Assembly (NCBI GenBank): GCA_943332445.1
Contig: CALQPL010000087.1
Location: 1-5,517 of the forward strand
Length of the DNA stretch: 5,517 nucleotides
Origin: Bifidobacterium breve
GTDB lineage: Bacteria; Actinomycetota; Actinomycetes; UBA12327
Direction: 5' to 3'
In this document: positions 1 to 4,810 of the stretch, piece after piece
How the letters are laid out: every line of letters begins with the position of its first letter
Position numbering within the stretch: the stretch's first letter is position 1
Position numbers and translations under genes: made by a program
The notes under the pieces: model-generated
The model's database searches: none
Told to the model about the DNA's origin: nothing
The model's input: the letters and a program-made list of their open reading frames with translations, nothing else

Positions 1-410
1 CTGCTGACGCAGATCTAGGAACCGTGGCTGCCCCGGCGGGCGGCATCACCATCATCGACACCCGATCCAATTCCCAAGACTGGATTTGCTACGCGTCGGC
101 GTCTGACTTTACGGACGGTCGAACGGCCGGAATTAATGGACAGAATTTGTCATTCGTTGATGTGGCCAAGGTCTATTCCCCTGGTAGCTCAGCAGCAACG
201 ATGCCTGTCACGGTCAATGAGATTCCGTCGGAGGGAATGTACGCCCCGGGTGCTACCGGAAGCGACGGCCTCAAGGGCGGTCCGCACATCCTTGCCACCT
301 CTCCTGGTGGAGTGGGAACAGTGGCGTTGGTGGGTACCTTGCGTTTGGTTGCCCCTACGTCAACAGGCGCTGGTGTCTACACCGCGCAGTGGACTTTCAC
401 GGTTGTCTAA
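1..410 (+). CDS. C-terminal part of a secreted protein with a WxL-like domain (5' end outside the window)
   Basis: The reading frame is open from base 3 to the TAA at 408-410, so about 135 residues of the C-terminus are visible. A GTG at 24 has a weak AGGA upstream, but starting there would give a protein with no signal peptide that begins inside a beta-rich domain, so I read this as a 5'-truncated gene. The visible part contains DTR followed by a Trp (SQDWICYASASDF, Trp codon at 81-83), a Gly/Ser/Thr-rich middle, and a final YTAQWTFTVV (Trp codon at 390-392) just before the stop. This spacing resembles the two WxL motifs of WxL surface domains, which in other bacteria bind the cell wall non-covalently. 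Here the motifs are W-I-C and W-T-F rather than strict W-x-L, so the family call is by resemblance. No membrane segment or LPXTG is seen. Another immunoglobulin-like beta-sandwich is possible. Confidence 0.65.
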   Translation, partial: ADADLGTVAAPAGGITIIDTRSNSQDWICYASASDFTDGRTAGINGQNLSFVDVAKVYSPGSSAATMPVTVNEIPSEGMYAPGATGSDGLKGGPHILATSPGGVGTVALVGTLRLVAPTSTGAGVYTAQWTFTVV

Positions 411-422
411 CCAGGTTTACTC

Positions 423-470
423 AGGCGCTGTGTACGCAGGTATGCTCAGCGCTTCATCAGGAAACTGATG
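423..470 (+). other. Two adjacent hairpins upstream of tRNA-Thr, the second with a GAAA loop
   Basis: The first dyad pairs 423-430 with 447-454 (core GCGCTG/CAGCGC, plus one G-U and one A-T pair) and contains a short inner stem 433-435/440-442. The second starts at the very next base: CATCAG (455-460), a GAAA loop (461-464), then CTGATG (465-470). It ends 3 nt before the tRNA. There is no T-run, so it is not a typical intrinsic terminator. It could be the 3' end structure of the WxL-like mRNA, part of the tRNA precursor leader, or chance. The pairing is seen directly; any role is inferred. Confidence 0.4.
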
Positions 471-473
471 GAC

Positions 474-550
474 GCCGCCTTAGCTCAGTCGGCTAGAGCG
501 ACGCACTCGTAATGCGTAGGTCCCGAGTTCGATTCTCGGAGGCGGCCCCA
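474..550 (+). tRNA. tRNA-Thr (anticodon CGT)
   Basis: A full cloverleaf can be drawn. The acceptor stem is GCCGCCT (474-480) with AGGCGGC (540-546). The D stem is GCTC/GAGC (483-486/496-499). The anticodon stem is ACGCA/TGCGT (501-505/513-517) with loop CTCGTAA, placing anticodon CGT at 508-510, which reads the Thr codon ACG. The variable loop is AGGTC. The T stem is CCGAG/CTCGG (523-527/535-539) with loop TTCGATT. The discriminator is C547 and the 3' CCA is encoded (548-550). All stems are fully Watson-Crick, so the gene looks functional. A hairpin follows 2 nt downstream. Confidence 0.97.
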
Positions 551-551
551 C

Positions 552-591
552 ATGGTTAAGGCCCCGCTCATGTGAGTGGGGCCTTAACCAT
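552..591. terminator. Long hairpin between tRNA-Thr and ppa, probably bidirectional terminator
   Basis: The arms 552-569 and 574-591 pair almost perfectly (ATGGTTAAGGCCCCGCTC against AGTGGGGCCTTAACCAT, one G-T pair) with a loop of about 4 nt. It lies exactly between the convergent tRNA and ppa, where a shared terminator is expected. There is no long T-run on either side, only the TTAA in the stem, which weakens the intrinsic-terminator reading; such hairpins without U-tracts are common in actinobacteria. For ppa it begins 11 nt after the stop codon. Confidence 0.75.
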
Positions 592-601
592 TAAGCGCTG
601 A

Positions 602-1090
602 TTAGTGCTGGGCGTTCTTGAAGCGTTCGTAGGAGCGATGGATTTCCGCTTCCGCTTCCTCGCGGCCCACCCAGGTCGCGCCTTCAACAGACTTACCGGG
701 CTCGAGGTCCTTGTAGGTTTCAAAGAAGTGCTGGATTTCGAGGAGCTCAAACTTCTCGACGTCTTCTAGATCCTTAAAGCGCGTCATGCGAGGGTCGTGG
801 GCTGGGACACACAAGACCTTGTCGTCTCCACCCTTTTCATCGCTCATGCGGAACATGCCCACGGCGCGACACAGGATGAGGCAGCCAGGAAATGTTGGTT
901 CATCAAGAAGCACCAGAGCGTCCAAAGGATCACCGTCTTCCCCCAGACTATTTTCAATGAATCCGTAGTCCTCGGGGTACATCGTGGCGGTGAAGAGCAT
1001 GCGGTCTAGTCGAATTCGCCCGGTCTCGTGGTCAAGTTCGTACTTGTTCCGCGTTCCCTTGGGGATTTCGATAAAGACGTCAAATTCCAT
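602..1090 (-). CDS. ppa: Inorganic pyrophosphatase, family I
   Basis: This is a soluble cytoplasmic enzyme that hydrolyses pyrophosphate to two phosphates with Mg2+, pulling forward nucleic acid, aminoacyl-tRNA and other synthetic reactions. The product is 162 residues, the usual short length of actinobacterial family I enzymes. The start of the protein (FDVFIEIPKGTRNKYELD) carries the conserved active-site Lys and Arg. The family signature DGDPLDAL lies at about residues 52-59, with metal-ligand Asp52, Asp54 and Asp57. A second acidic cluster, DEKGGDDK (84-91), supplies further Mg2+ ligands, and the Tyr-Lys pair of HFFETYKDLEPGK is present. The start is an ATG at 1090-1088 with an AAGGAG ribosome site (1100-1095) 4 nt upstream. 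It is divergent from the protease gene and convergent with tRNA-Thr, so probably monocistronic. Compared with the M. tuberculosis enzyme as I remember it, His21 is kept and the position of His86 is Lys. Confidence 0.97.
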   Translation of the reverse strand: MEFDVFIEIPKGTRNKYELDHETGRIRLDRMLFTATMYPEDYGFIENSLGEDGDPLDALVLLDEPTFPGCLILCRAVGMFRMSDEKGGDDKVLCVPAHDPRMTRFKDLEDVEKFELLEIQHFFETYKDLEPGKSVEGATWVGREEAEAEIHRSYERFKNAQH

Positions 1091-1127
1091 GGTTCTCCTT
1101 GGTCGGTGCTCAAACGAATGCCCTTAT

Positions 1128-1156
1128 TGTTTCGGGCGATAACAGCCCCGAATACA
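1128..1156 (-). promoter_or_regulatory. Hairpin with two bulges in the ppa leader region
   Basis: TGTTTCGGGC (1128-1137) pairs with GCCCCGAATACA (1145-1156) over 10 base pairs with two single-base bulges and a 7-nt loop. It sits about 37 nt upstream of the ppa start codon and would lie in its 5' leader if transcription begins further upstream. I could not place a ppa promoter with confidence. The dyad may be a leader structure, a protein site or chance. Confidence 0.3.
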
Positions 1157-1227
1157 GGGGAGGGGTGGCGGCCCGCGCACTAGATGCGATAAGTAGGGCT
1201 GGCGCAAAAGACCCCATCTCTTGCTTG

Positions 1228-1258
1228 TTGAGCGGTGTACACCTGGGGAGGTTAGGCT
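1228..1258 (+). promoter_or_regulatory. Candidate promoter for the serine protease gene
   Basis: TTGAGC (1228-1233) and TAGGCT (1253-1258) resemble the -35 and -10 elements of the main actinobacterial sigma factor (TTGNNN and TANNNT). The spacer is 19 bp, slightly long. Transcription would begin around 1264-1266, giving a leader of about 67 nt. The -10 element overlaps the left arm of the palindrome at 1254-1292, so the promoter could be controlled by a protein bound there. Confidence 0.4.
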
Positions 1259-1292
1259 GATCAGGTGAGGCATTGCCCTACCGGATCAGCCT
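1254..1292. promoter_or_regulatory. 39-bp imperfect palindrome, candidate operator
   Basis: The outer arms AGGCTGATC (1254-1262) and GATCAGCCT (1284-1292) are perfect inverted repeats. The symmetry continues inward: GGTGAGGC (1264-1271) against GCCCTACC (1275-1282) with one G-T pair and one mismatch, around a 3-base centre. The symmetry centre is about 59 bp upstream of the protease start. Because the left arm overlaps the TAGGCT -10-like hexamer, a DNA operator is more likely than an RNA hairpin if that promoter is used; if transcription starts further upstream, an RNA stem is possible. Confidence 0.45.
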
Positions 1293-1319
1293 CTTCTGGC
1301 ACATCCTTGGGAGTGCGCG

Positions 1320-1325
1320 TACCTT
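1320..1325 (+). promoter_or_regulatory. -10-like hexamer placed for a leaderless protease mRNA
   Basis: TACCTT fits TANNNT and ends 6 nt before the ATG at 1332, so transcription could begin at the A of the start codon. No ribosome site lies at the normal distance; the nearest purine stretch, GGGAG (1309-1313), is 18 nt away. Leaderless mRNAs are frequent in actinobacteria. No good -35 element is visible, so this is an alternative to the promoter at 1228-1258. Confidence 0.3.
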
Positions 1326-1331
1326 ATATAC

Positions 1332-2948
1332 ATGCGTATTTTGAGCCCGAGCCGTAAATTCCAAGCCGCCCTTGTAGCTACTTCTGTAGTCGCCCTCGTG
1401 TTGGTGCCTGTCACCAGCGCCAGCGCGAAGTCCCAGAGCAGTCAGCATCAGCGGGTGGTGTCCTATTGGACTCCGTCAAACATGGCCAGTGCTCAGTCGT
1501 TGGACTACACCTTTGACAAGGGCAGCAAGGTCGGCCGCAGGGTTACTGCCACGCCCGCGACCAAAGCGATCAAACCAGCCAGTATCGCTGCGGCCTCCTA
1601 CGTGACAAACTCGACGGGCAGCTCCTGGGTTGATGGTGGACTAGCCCTGGCAGCCACCGGCAAAGTGTTCTTCAGTGTTGGAGCCTCCCGCTATGTCTGT
1701 TCCGGGTCAGTGGTTCAAGAATCTGATGCATCGCGCTCCGTCGTGCTCACTGCGGGCCACTGCATTTATGACAATGCAACGCAAGCTTTTGTCACCAACT
1801 TCATGTTCTACCCCGACTATGACTCCAACCCGAACCAAGACTGTGCTCTAACGACGTACGGTTGTTGGACCGCAACCGCTTTGGTCGGTCACTACGGGTT
1901 CACCAGTCAGACTGGATTCACTAATCAAGCGACGAACTACGACTGGGGTTTTGCGGTGATGGGTGTCGGTGGCAAGAACGGCACCAGCCAGCTCGATACG
2001 ACGGTGGGAGCGTTCCCCCTGGCCGTGCCCGGCTTTACTGCAGCAGGTGACCAGGCGTATGCCTTTGGCTACCCGGCCGCCGCCCCCTATGCGGGTGCTG
2101 ACCTGACCTATTGCTCAGGTGCCATCGCGCAGGATTCCTCAAATAACAACACCACCTGGGGTCTGACCACCTGCACGATGACCGGTGGTGCGTCCGGTGG
2201 CCCGTGGATGAGTGGATTCGGCACGGACCGAGGAAGTTTGTCTTCGCTGAACTCTTATAAATACACCGCTGCTGCCAATGGAATGTATGGACCGAAGTTC
2301 AACGCCAACACCACTGACACTTTCAATGCAGCATTGACGGCATCGGTTAACACCAAGGTGGGCGCTCCGGTTGTTCCAGCTAAGCCCGTTGCTGCTGTGA
2401 GTATCACCGGATCCCTCGTTGACAAGGCGACATTGACCGCTGATACCTCGGCTACTACCGGTGGTGCGGTGACGTCGTGGACCTACCAGTGGACTCGGGC
2501 AACGACTTCAACCGGCTCGTACTCCAACATCACCAACGCGACGAGGTCCACTTACGTTCTGACATCGTCTGATGTAGGCCGTTACCTCAAGGTGAGGGCG
2601 ACGGCGACAAACAGTGGCGGATCTTCGACCGCTACCAGCGCGGCAACAGGAATCGTCTTAGGCCTTGCCCCGGTTGCGCAAGTAAGCATTTCCGGCACCA
2701 AGACAGTGGGCAGTCGCCTGACGGCATCGACTTCGGGCACCACTGGAAGCGCGCCGCTCACGTTCACCTACCAGTGGTTCCGTGCCACTACTTCTACCGG
2801 TACATACGTCGCGATTAGCGGAGCGACTGCTTCGACGTATCGCTTGGTAACGGCGGACCGAGGTCAATACATCAAGGTCCGTTTGGTAGCTACGAATAGT
2901 GCGGGCACAAGTACCGTCACGAGCGCGGCCACCACGATCATCGTGTAG
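1332..2948 (+). CDS. Secreted trypsin/V8-like serine protease with two C-terminal Ig-like repeats
   Basis: The product is a 538-residue exported endopeptidase of the chymotrypsin fold (S1-like). Residues 1-32 form a signal peptide: basic start, hydrophobic stretch, and an A-S-A cleavage site before Lys33. Residues 33 to about 100 look like a propeptide. The catalytic domain covers about 100-340. The triad is His143 in VVLTAGHCIYD, Asp204 in NYDWGFAVM and Ser288 in TGGASGGPW. Six cysteines (123, 144, 171, 178, 261, 281) could form three disulfides; Cys123 and Cys144 flank the catalytic His side as in trypsin-like enzymes. Two Ser/Thr-rich Ig-like modules follow (352-443 and 447-538), and the protein ends at the second with no LPXTG or membrane anchor, so it is probably released or held by those modules. 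The ATG at 1332 is supported by the signal peptide but lacks a nearby ribosome site. The substrate is unknown. It has its own promoter region, facing away from ppa. Confidence 0.93.
   Translation: MRILSPSRKFQAALVATSVVALVLVPVTSASAKSQSSQHQRVVSYWTPSNMASAQSLDYTFDKGSKVGRRVTATPATKAIKPASIAAASYVTNSTGSSWVDGGLALAATGKVFFSVGASRYVCSGSVVQESDASRSVVLTAGHCIYDNATQAFVTNFMFYPDYDSNPNQDCALTTYGCWTATALVGHYGFTSQTGFTNQATNYDWGFAVMGVGGKNGTSQLDTTVGAFPLAVPGFTAAGDQAYAFGYPAAAPYAGADLTYCSGAIAQDSSNNNTTWGLTTCTMTGGASGGPWMSGFGTDRGSLSSLNSYKYTAAANGMYGPKFNANTTDTFNAALTASVNTKVGAPVVPAKPVAAVSITGSLVDKATLTADTSATTGGAVTSWTYQWTRATTSTGSYSNITNATRSTYVLTSSDVGRYLKVRATATNSGGSSTATSAATGIVLGLAPVAQVSISGTKTVGSRLTASTSGTTGSAPLTFTYQWFRATTSTGTYVAISGATASTYRLVTADRGQYIKVRLVATNSAGTSTVTSAATTIIV
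2385..2660 (+). repeat. Ig-like module 1 of the protease
   Basis: This encodes residues 352-443, starting PVAAVSITG and containing the marks TYQW, RATTSTGSY, STYVLTSSDVGRYLKVR and ATNSGG. Such modules, with a Y-Q-W strand and a D-x-G-x-Y/L-hydrophobic-K-V-R strand, are common as adhesion or spacer domains on actinobacterial exported proteins. It aligns along its whole length with module 2. Confidence 0.8.
2670..2945 (+). repeat. Ig-like module 2 of the protease
   Basis: This encodes residues 447-538, starting PVAQVSISG and containing TYQWFRATTSTGTY, STYRLVTADRGQYIKVR and ATNSAG. It has the same 92-residue length as module 1, with no gaps needed in the matched core, which points to a tandem duplication. 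The coding DNA has diverged at many third positions, so the duplication is not recent. Confidence 0.8.
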
Positions 2949-2979
2949 TTCGGATCGGACTTCAAGCAGATACAGACCT

Positions 2980-3013
2980 GTGAGTGCTAACGTGAATTAA
3001 CGTTACTTCTCAC
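2980..3013. promoter_or_regulatory. Dyad and in-phase direct repeat just upstream of the TM2 gene
   Basis: GTGAG (2980-2984) pairs with CTCAC (3009-3013) and TAACGT (2988-2993) pairs with ACGTTA (3000-3005), separated by a symmetric 3x3 internal loop and closed by a 6-nt loop. TAACGT also occurs twice in the same direction, at 2988 and 2998, exactly 10 bp apart. It starts 31 nt after the protease stop and ends directly before the AAGGG ribosome site of the TM2 gene. There is no T-run, so an operator or ribosome-site-adjacent leader hairpin is favoured over a terminator. TAACGT also fits a TANNNT -10 element, but no partner -35 was found. Confidence 0.4.
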
Positions 3014-3026
3014 AAGGGAAAACTTC

Positions 3027-3374
3027 GTGACGATTAGCCCAGACGGCCAGTTTGAGTGGAACGGATCGCAGTGGGTGCCTCGTGCCCCCGGGTCAGTTCC
3101 GCCCCCGCCCCCAATGCCAAGCCCAATGGGCTACGGCGGTGTCGCCAATCCGCCGAAGAGCAAAATCGTTGCCGGAATTCTCGGAATCCTGATTGGCGGA
3201 TTGGGCATTCACCGCTTTTACCTTGGTTACATTGGCATCGGGATTGCACAGATTGTGGTCACCCTCGTCACCTTTGGTTTTGGTGCAATATGGGGATTTA
3301 TTGAAGGAATCCTGATCTTGGTCGGCTCTGGAATTACCACGGACGCTCAGGGGCGTCCGCTGTCAGATACCTAA
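3027..3374 (+). CDS. Small TM2-domain membrane protein
   Basis: The product is 115 residues. The N-terminus (FEWNGSQWVPR, about 9-19) resembles the short W-x(n)-W motif found at the start of many actinobacterial membrane proteins (DUF2510-like). It is followed by a Pro-rich linker (21-43) and a TM2 domain from about 44. That domain has two hydrophobic helices (about 47-61 and 69-100) around the family signature GIHRFYLG (60-67), and the second helix contains WGFIEGILIL, where the family often has Asp in place of Glu93. The biochemical role of bacterial TM2 proteins is not established. The GTG start at 3027 is preceded by AAGGG (3014-3018) at good spacing. It lies 78 bp after the protease and is followed by a terminator, so it may be transcribed alone or with the protease. 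Confidence 0.9.
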   Translation: MTISPDGQFEWNGSQWVPRAPGSVPPPPPMPSPMGYGGVANPPKSKIVAGILGILIGGLGIHRFYLGYIGIGIAQIVVTLVTFGFGAIWGFIEGILILVGSGITTDAQGRPLSDT

Positions 3375-3399
3375 AACCGAAGCCTCGGGGCCGGAAATC

Positions 3400-3427
3400 A
3401 CCCTGTTGCCCATGGGGCCACAGTGGT
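3400..3427 (+). other. Hairpin that overlaps and competes with the TM2 terminator
   Basis: CTGTTGCCC (3403-3411) pairs with GGGCCACAG (3415-3423) with one mismatch and a 3-nt loop. It is extended by ACC/GGT (3400-3402/3425-3427) around one bulged base. It uses the bases 3417-3421 that form the left arm of the terminator stem downstream, so only one of the two can form. Confidence 0.35.
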
Positions 3428-3444
3428 TCGCGGGTGGCTTTTTT
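3417..3444 (+). terminator. Intrinsic terminator after the TM2 gene
   Basis: GCCAC (3417-3421) pairs with GTGGC (3434-3438), extendable by one G-T pair, and is followed directly by six T residues (3439-3444). It lies 42 nt after the TM2 stop. The stem is short and the loop about 12 nt, so strength may be moderate. It separates the TM2 gene from the NlpC/P60 gene. Confidence 0.65.
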
Positions 3445-3456
3445 AGGCCAGGGCGG

Positions 3457-3462
3457 TAGTCT
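3457..3462 (+). promoter_or_regulatory. Candidate -10 element for the NlpC/P60-dacB unit
   Basis: TAGTCT in the context GGTAGTCTGG fits the actinobacterial TANNNT -10 form. It lies just after the TM2 terminator and about 55 nt before the NlpC/P60 start, where a promoter is needed. No convincing -35 is visible; that position falls in the terminator stem and T-run. Confidence 0.4.
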
Positions 3463-3474
3463 GGGGTTGGTCGC

Positions 3475-3490
3475 GGCGCTCTAGGGCGCC
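3475..3490 (+). promoter_or_regulatory. GC hairpin in the NlpC/P60 leader
   Basis: GGCGC (3475-3479) pairs perfectly with GCGCC (3486-3490), with a T-G pair closing a CTAG loop. It lies between the candidate -10 and the ribosome site, so it would be near the 5' end of the mRNA. It might stabilise the message; a chance GC dyad cannot be excluded. Confidence 0.3.
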
Positions 3491-3517
3491 ACTTTCCCAT
3501 CGCGGCCTGGAGGATCT

Positions 3518-4756
3518 GTGCGCGTCCACAGCAAGGCGATTACCGCTGTTGCGGTCGCCGTTGTCTTGCTGATCCCCACGACATTGAGTGGGACGGCTCT
3601 TGGCGCAACAGGTCTAGCTAATGACAAGACCATCCCCAGTAAGCGCACGGTCAATGAAGCCCGTGCCAAGGCACAAGCCGCGCGAGGTCGAGTCGCCGCA
3701 TTACAAACCAAGATTTCTGCGTCGTCAGCCAAGTTAGTCACGCTCGGTGCGAACCTGGCCAACGCTTCTGAGTTGTACAACGCAGCTGTTTATCAAGAAG
3801 AACAAGCCAAGCAAAAATCAGATGCCGCAGCCAGTGAGGCGGCAGCAGCGGATCAAAAGGCAGCTGCCACTGAAACTGAACTCAATCGGTTTGCTTCAGC
3901 CGCCTATCGAAGCGGTGGTGACATCGCGCGCGTGAGTTCGATGCTCAGTGCCAACGGACCGCAAGACCTCATCGACCAGGCATCAACGATCAATGTTCTC
4001 GGTGATCGCCAATCCACAGCGCTGCGTCGAGTGAACGTGGCTCGTGCTGCTGCGTTGGTATTGAAGGGTCAAGCTGCTCAAGCTCTGGCTGATCAGCAAG
4101 CAGCCACCGATCGGGTGAAGACTTCTCGTGATCAGGCCCAAGGCCTGGTTGATGAACAACAGCGTCAAGCAAATGAGTTAGTAGCGCAGCAGAACCAACT
4201 GCGGGCTCAAGTTGCCCTGCTTTCCTCGCGTAGTGAGCGCTTGGCGGCCCAACGTGCGGCCGGCCTAGCAGCTCGTGCGGCTGCTGAAGCCGCCCAAAAT
4301 GGTGCCGGCGATGGCGGCAACCTTGATATCCCTCGCGGCATCTTGCTGGGAATGCCGGCCAATGTTCCGGAGGGGCGACAGCGCGGAACGAAGGCGGGTG
4401 CTGCCAAATCTGTCGCCTATGCACGGGCCCAAATCGGGAAGCCCTATCTGTGGGCAGCCGATGGGCCGGCGAGCTTCGACTGTTCTGGTTTGGTCATGAT
4501 GGCCTGGCGTCAGTCCGGTGTCTCACTGCCACACTGGTCGGTTGCTCAATATGCAACGGGGAAAAAGATTTCTTTGGCCAATATCCGCCCGGGCGACATG
4601 GTCTTTTTCGCCAATGATTTGACTGAATACCGATCTATTCACCATGTGGGCCTGTACATCGGAAATGGCCAGATGATTGAAGCTCCCTTTACTGGTGGCT
4701 TTGTTCGGGTCTCATCGATTAACCGAGCCTCGCTGTTTGGTGCCTCGCGTCCCTAG
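3518..4756 (+). CDS. Secreted NlpC/P60 peptidoglycan endopeptidase with N-terminal coiled coils
   Basis: The product is 412 residues. NlpC/P60 enzymes cut within peptidoglycan stem peptides, typically between D-iGlu and meso-DAP, and in actinobacteria of the RipA/RipC type help daughter-cell separation. Residues 1-30 form a signal peptide ending in ALGA. Two Ala/Gln-rich coiled-coil stretches (about 44-125 and 160-262) probably keep the enzyme restrained or bind partners. A Gly-rich linker follows, and the catalytic domain covers about 294-408. Active-site residues are Cys322 in FDCSGL, His376 in HHVGLYIGNG and Glu388 in MIEAP; the 12-residue His-to-Glu spacing matches RipA. The usual W-G-G-x-G-P before the Cys is WAADGP. 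The GTG start at 3518 has a strong GGAGG (3509-3513) but only 4 nt spacing; no better in-frame start is nearby, and the signal peptide begins there. dacB follows by 54 bp on the same strand. RipA/RipC orthology cannot be decided by eye. Confidence 0.93.
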   Translation: MRVHSKAITAVAVAVVLLIPTTLSGTALGATGLANDKTIPSKRTVNEARAKAQAARGRVAALQTKISASSAKLVTLGANLANASELYNAAVYQEEQAKQKSDAAASEAAAADQKAAATETELNRFASAAYRSGGDIARVSSMLSANGPQDLIDQASTINVLGDRQSTALRRVNVARAAALVLKGQAAQALADQQAATDRVKTSRDQAQGLVDEQQRQANELVAQQNQLRAQVALLSSRSERLAAQRAAGLAARAAAEAAQNGAGDGGNLDIPRGILLGMPANVPEGRQRGTKAGAAKSVAYARAQIGKPYLWAADGPASFDCSGLVMMAWRQSGVSLPHWSVAQYATGKKISLANIRPGDMVFFANDLTEYRSIHHVGLYIGNGQMIEAPFTGGFVRVSSINRASLFGASRP

Positions 4757-4810
4757 TTGTTGATCTTCACTGTTTTTCTTTCCCTCATCAGACTGCACAG
4801 GAGAAGTTGA

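Noticed and set aside
24..410. A complete 128-residue gene starting at GTG 24
   Set aside because: The frame is open upstream to the window edge, and starting here would leave an exported-type domain without a signal peptide, so a truncated longer gene is more likely.
136..468. 110-codon plus-strand frame overlapping the WxL-like gene
   Set aside because: It is rich in Arg, Cys and Trp with no domain, as expected of an out-of-frame reading; the frame ending at 410 has coherent beta-strand and motif structure.
474..550. tRNA-Thr as the attachment site of an integrated element
   Set aside because: No repeat of the tRNA 3' end and no integrase gene were seen in the window; the hairpin after it fits a terminator.
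1247..1265. Possible DtxR/IdeR iron-box (AGGTTAGGCT matches half of the consensus)
   Set aside because: The left half fits well but the right half is poor (about 12 of 19 bases overall), and the same bases are explained by the -10-like hexamer and the longer palindrome.
3990..4424. 144-codon minus-strand frame opposite the NlpC/P60 gene
   Set aside because: It is a shadow of the Ala/Gln-rich coiled-coil coding sequence; no recognisable domain or ribosome site supports it.
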